Positions 42,691 through 43,658 of a stretch of DNA of 43,658 bases are shown piece by piece. The stretch is from Acutalibacter sp. 1XD8-33. GTDB lineage: Bacteria > Bacillota > Clostridia > Oscillospirales > Acutalibacteraceae. The translations under genes and the position numbers were made by a program. The first letter of the stretch is position 1. Every line of letters begins with the position of its first letter. Location of the stretch: contig NZ_RAZF01000025.1 in NCBI RefSeq assembly GCF_003612555.1, positions 1 to 43,658 of the forward strand, in the 5' to 3' direction. The notes under the pieces were generated by a model. It saw nothing but the letters and a program-made list of their open reading frames with translations, made no database searches and had not been told where the DNA came from.

Positions 42691-43588
42691 ATGTGCTATC
42701 TGACCTTCAAAGAGGCCCGTGCCCTGACTGCATCCGGTCAGTACCGCCGGATGCCTGTAAGCCGGGAATTGCTATCCGACTTCATCACGCCCATCACTGC
42801 TCTGCGGGTGCTGCGGGCCCAAAGCCGCCACTGTTTCCTTCTGGAATCCGCCGCCGACAGCGCGGGCTGGGGGCCGCTATAACTTTCTGGGTTTTGACCC
42901 GACCTTAGAGATAACTTGCAAAGACGGCCTCCTTCGAGTAGGAGAAACCGAGATGCGGGTGGAACATCCCGGCCCCGTTCTCAGGCAGATTCTCCGGGAG
43001 CACAAGAGCCCCCGAGAGCCCGGCCTGCCGCCCTTTACCGGATATTTCGCCTATGACTATCTGAAGTATGCGGAGCCGTCCCTGAACCTGGACGCGGAGG
43101 ATAGGGAGCAGTTCCAGGACACGGACCTGATGTTATTCGAGCAGGTGATTTGCTTTGACAACTACCACCAGAAGATCATCCTCATCGCCAATGCGGACGC
43201 TGAGAACCTGGACGAGAGCTACCTCATCGCCTGCGGGCAGCTGGAACAGACAACCGCGCTGCTCAAGTACGGCAGGCCGATGGAACACCGTCCCGGACGG
43301 CTGACCACTCCCCTGACGCCCCTGTTCGACCTGCCCGCCTACAAGGCGATGGTGGAGCGGGGCAAGGCGTACATCCGGGAGGGGGACATCTTCCAGGTAG
43401 TGCTGTCCAACCGGCTGGAGGCGGGGTTTGAGGGCAGTCTCCTGGACGCCTACCGGGTGTTGCGCTCCACTACCCCCTCCCCCTACCGGTTCTATTTCAC
43501 TAGCGAGAGCATGGAGCTGGCCGAGCACAACATGCTGGTGGACCTGGGCCGCAACGGCCTGGGCAAAATCAGCAAGTTTGGCGCGACG
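42691..43588 (+). pseudogene. trpE: Anthranilate synthase component I, frameshifted and internally deleted
   Basis: Start ATG 42691 after AAAGGAGG. The N-terminal half reads MCYLTFKEARALTASGQYRR, LESAADSAGWG, then after one extra G in the run 42869-42873 continues RYNFLGFDPTLEITCKDGLL, FTGYFAYDYLKYAEPSLNLD, GKAYIREGDIFQVVLSNRL and YRFYFTSESMELA. There the sequence jumps to EHNMLVDLGRNGLGKISKFG, skipping about 45-55 residues that include the GASPE and GTRPRG-type chorismate-site blocks. The join (about 43516-43522) is at a repeated GAGCTGGC-like string. After FGATE (about 43588) homology to TrpE is lost. Non-functional, though still behind an intact T-box. Confidence 0.8.
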
Positions 43589-43658
43589 GAGTCCACATCC
43601 TCCCGGCCCATCAGCCCCTTCAACACCTGGAACTGCTTTTTGGTGGACAGGGACACCT
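43589..43658 (-). other. Possible unrelated coding fragment at window edge
   Basis: After trpE homology ends, the minus strand reads VSLSTKKQFQVLKGLMGRED with good codon use up to the junction. This could be a gene reading leftward that was joined to the trpE remnant. Too short to name. Confidence 0.2.

Overview
The window looks like chromosome of a GC-rich gut Firmicute of the Clostridia, probably Oscillospiraceae (Intestinimonas/Flavonifractor-like). That is inferred from codon and base use, an NHLM-type peptide exporter, SLH surface proteins, a YlmC/YmxH protein, a T-box leader and a fructosamine (frlD/frlB) gene pair. No taxonomic marker was searched, so this is a recognition-based guess. 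I saw no rRNA and no CRISPR array.

Left half (1 to about 20.2 kb): a decayed accessory island. Both ends carry conjugative-element debris: an internally deleted SNF2/methylase fragment on the left, and DUF7768-like, ArdA and IS30 fragments on the right. A tRNA-Leu(UAA) follows with its 3' end facing the island. Between them lies a peptide-signalling and export locus: LytTR response regulator, AgrC-type histidine kinase, short HlyD-like protein, C39-peptidase ABC transporter, second NHLM-type ABC transporter, a 61-residue double-glycine precursor peptide, a SnoaL-like/LytTR/STAS fusion regulator, and a membrane PP2C phosphatase fused to an anti-sigma-type ATPase. The layout recalls Com/Blp-type peptide quorum circuits joined to a partner-switching module. 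SLH-anchored and clostripain-like (C11) surface proteins follow. Most genes here are broken: a (TA)n slip and a TAA in the regulator, two shifts in the kinase, a G15 run inside the Walker A codons of the second ABC protein, single TGA and TAG codons, a G9 run between the catalytic His and Cys of the C11 peptidase, and a roughly 390 bp internal inversion of that gene.

Right half (20.7 to 41.7 kb): mostly intact housekeeping and metabolic genes. These are a ROK glucokinase, aldose 1-epimerase, Nudix hydrolase, a three-gene operon (COG2426 membrane protein and two FAD proteins), a three-gene operon (cation/proton antiporter, APH-like kinase, IlvD/Edd dehydratase), frlD and frlB, an ECF sigma/anti-sigma pair, a lipoprotein, inorganic pyrophosphatase, a PRC-barrel protein, a patatin and TrmB. 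The last 2 kb decays again: a truncated signal peptidase I, then a well-preserved promoter and T-box leader in front of a frameshifted, internally deleted trpE.

Intergenic DNA is unusually structured. Four or more gaps hold mosaics of perfect hairpins built from shared modules, one of which is a 32 bp word present three times. A 42 bp word occurs twice around frlD, with a diverged inverted copy. Two unrelated genes end inside copies of the same palindromic terminator-like element.
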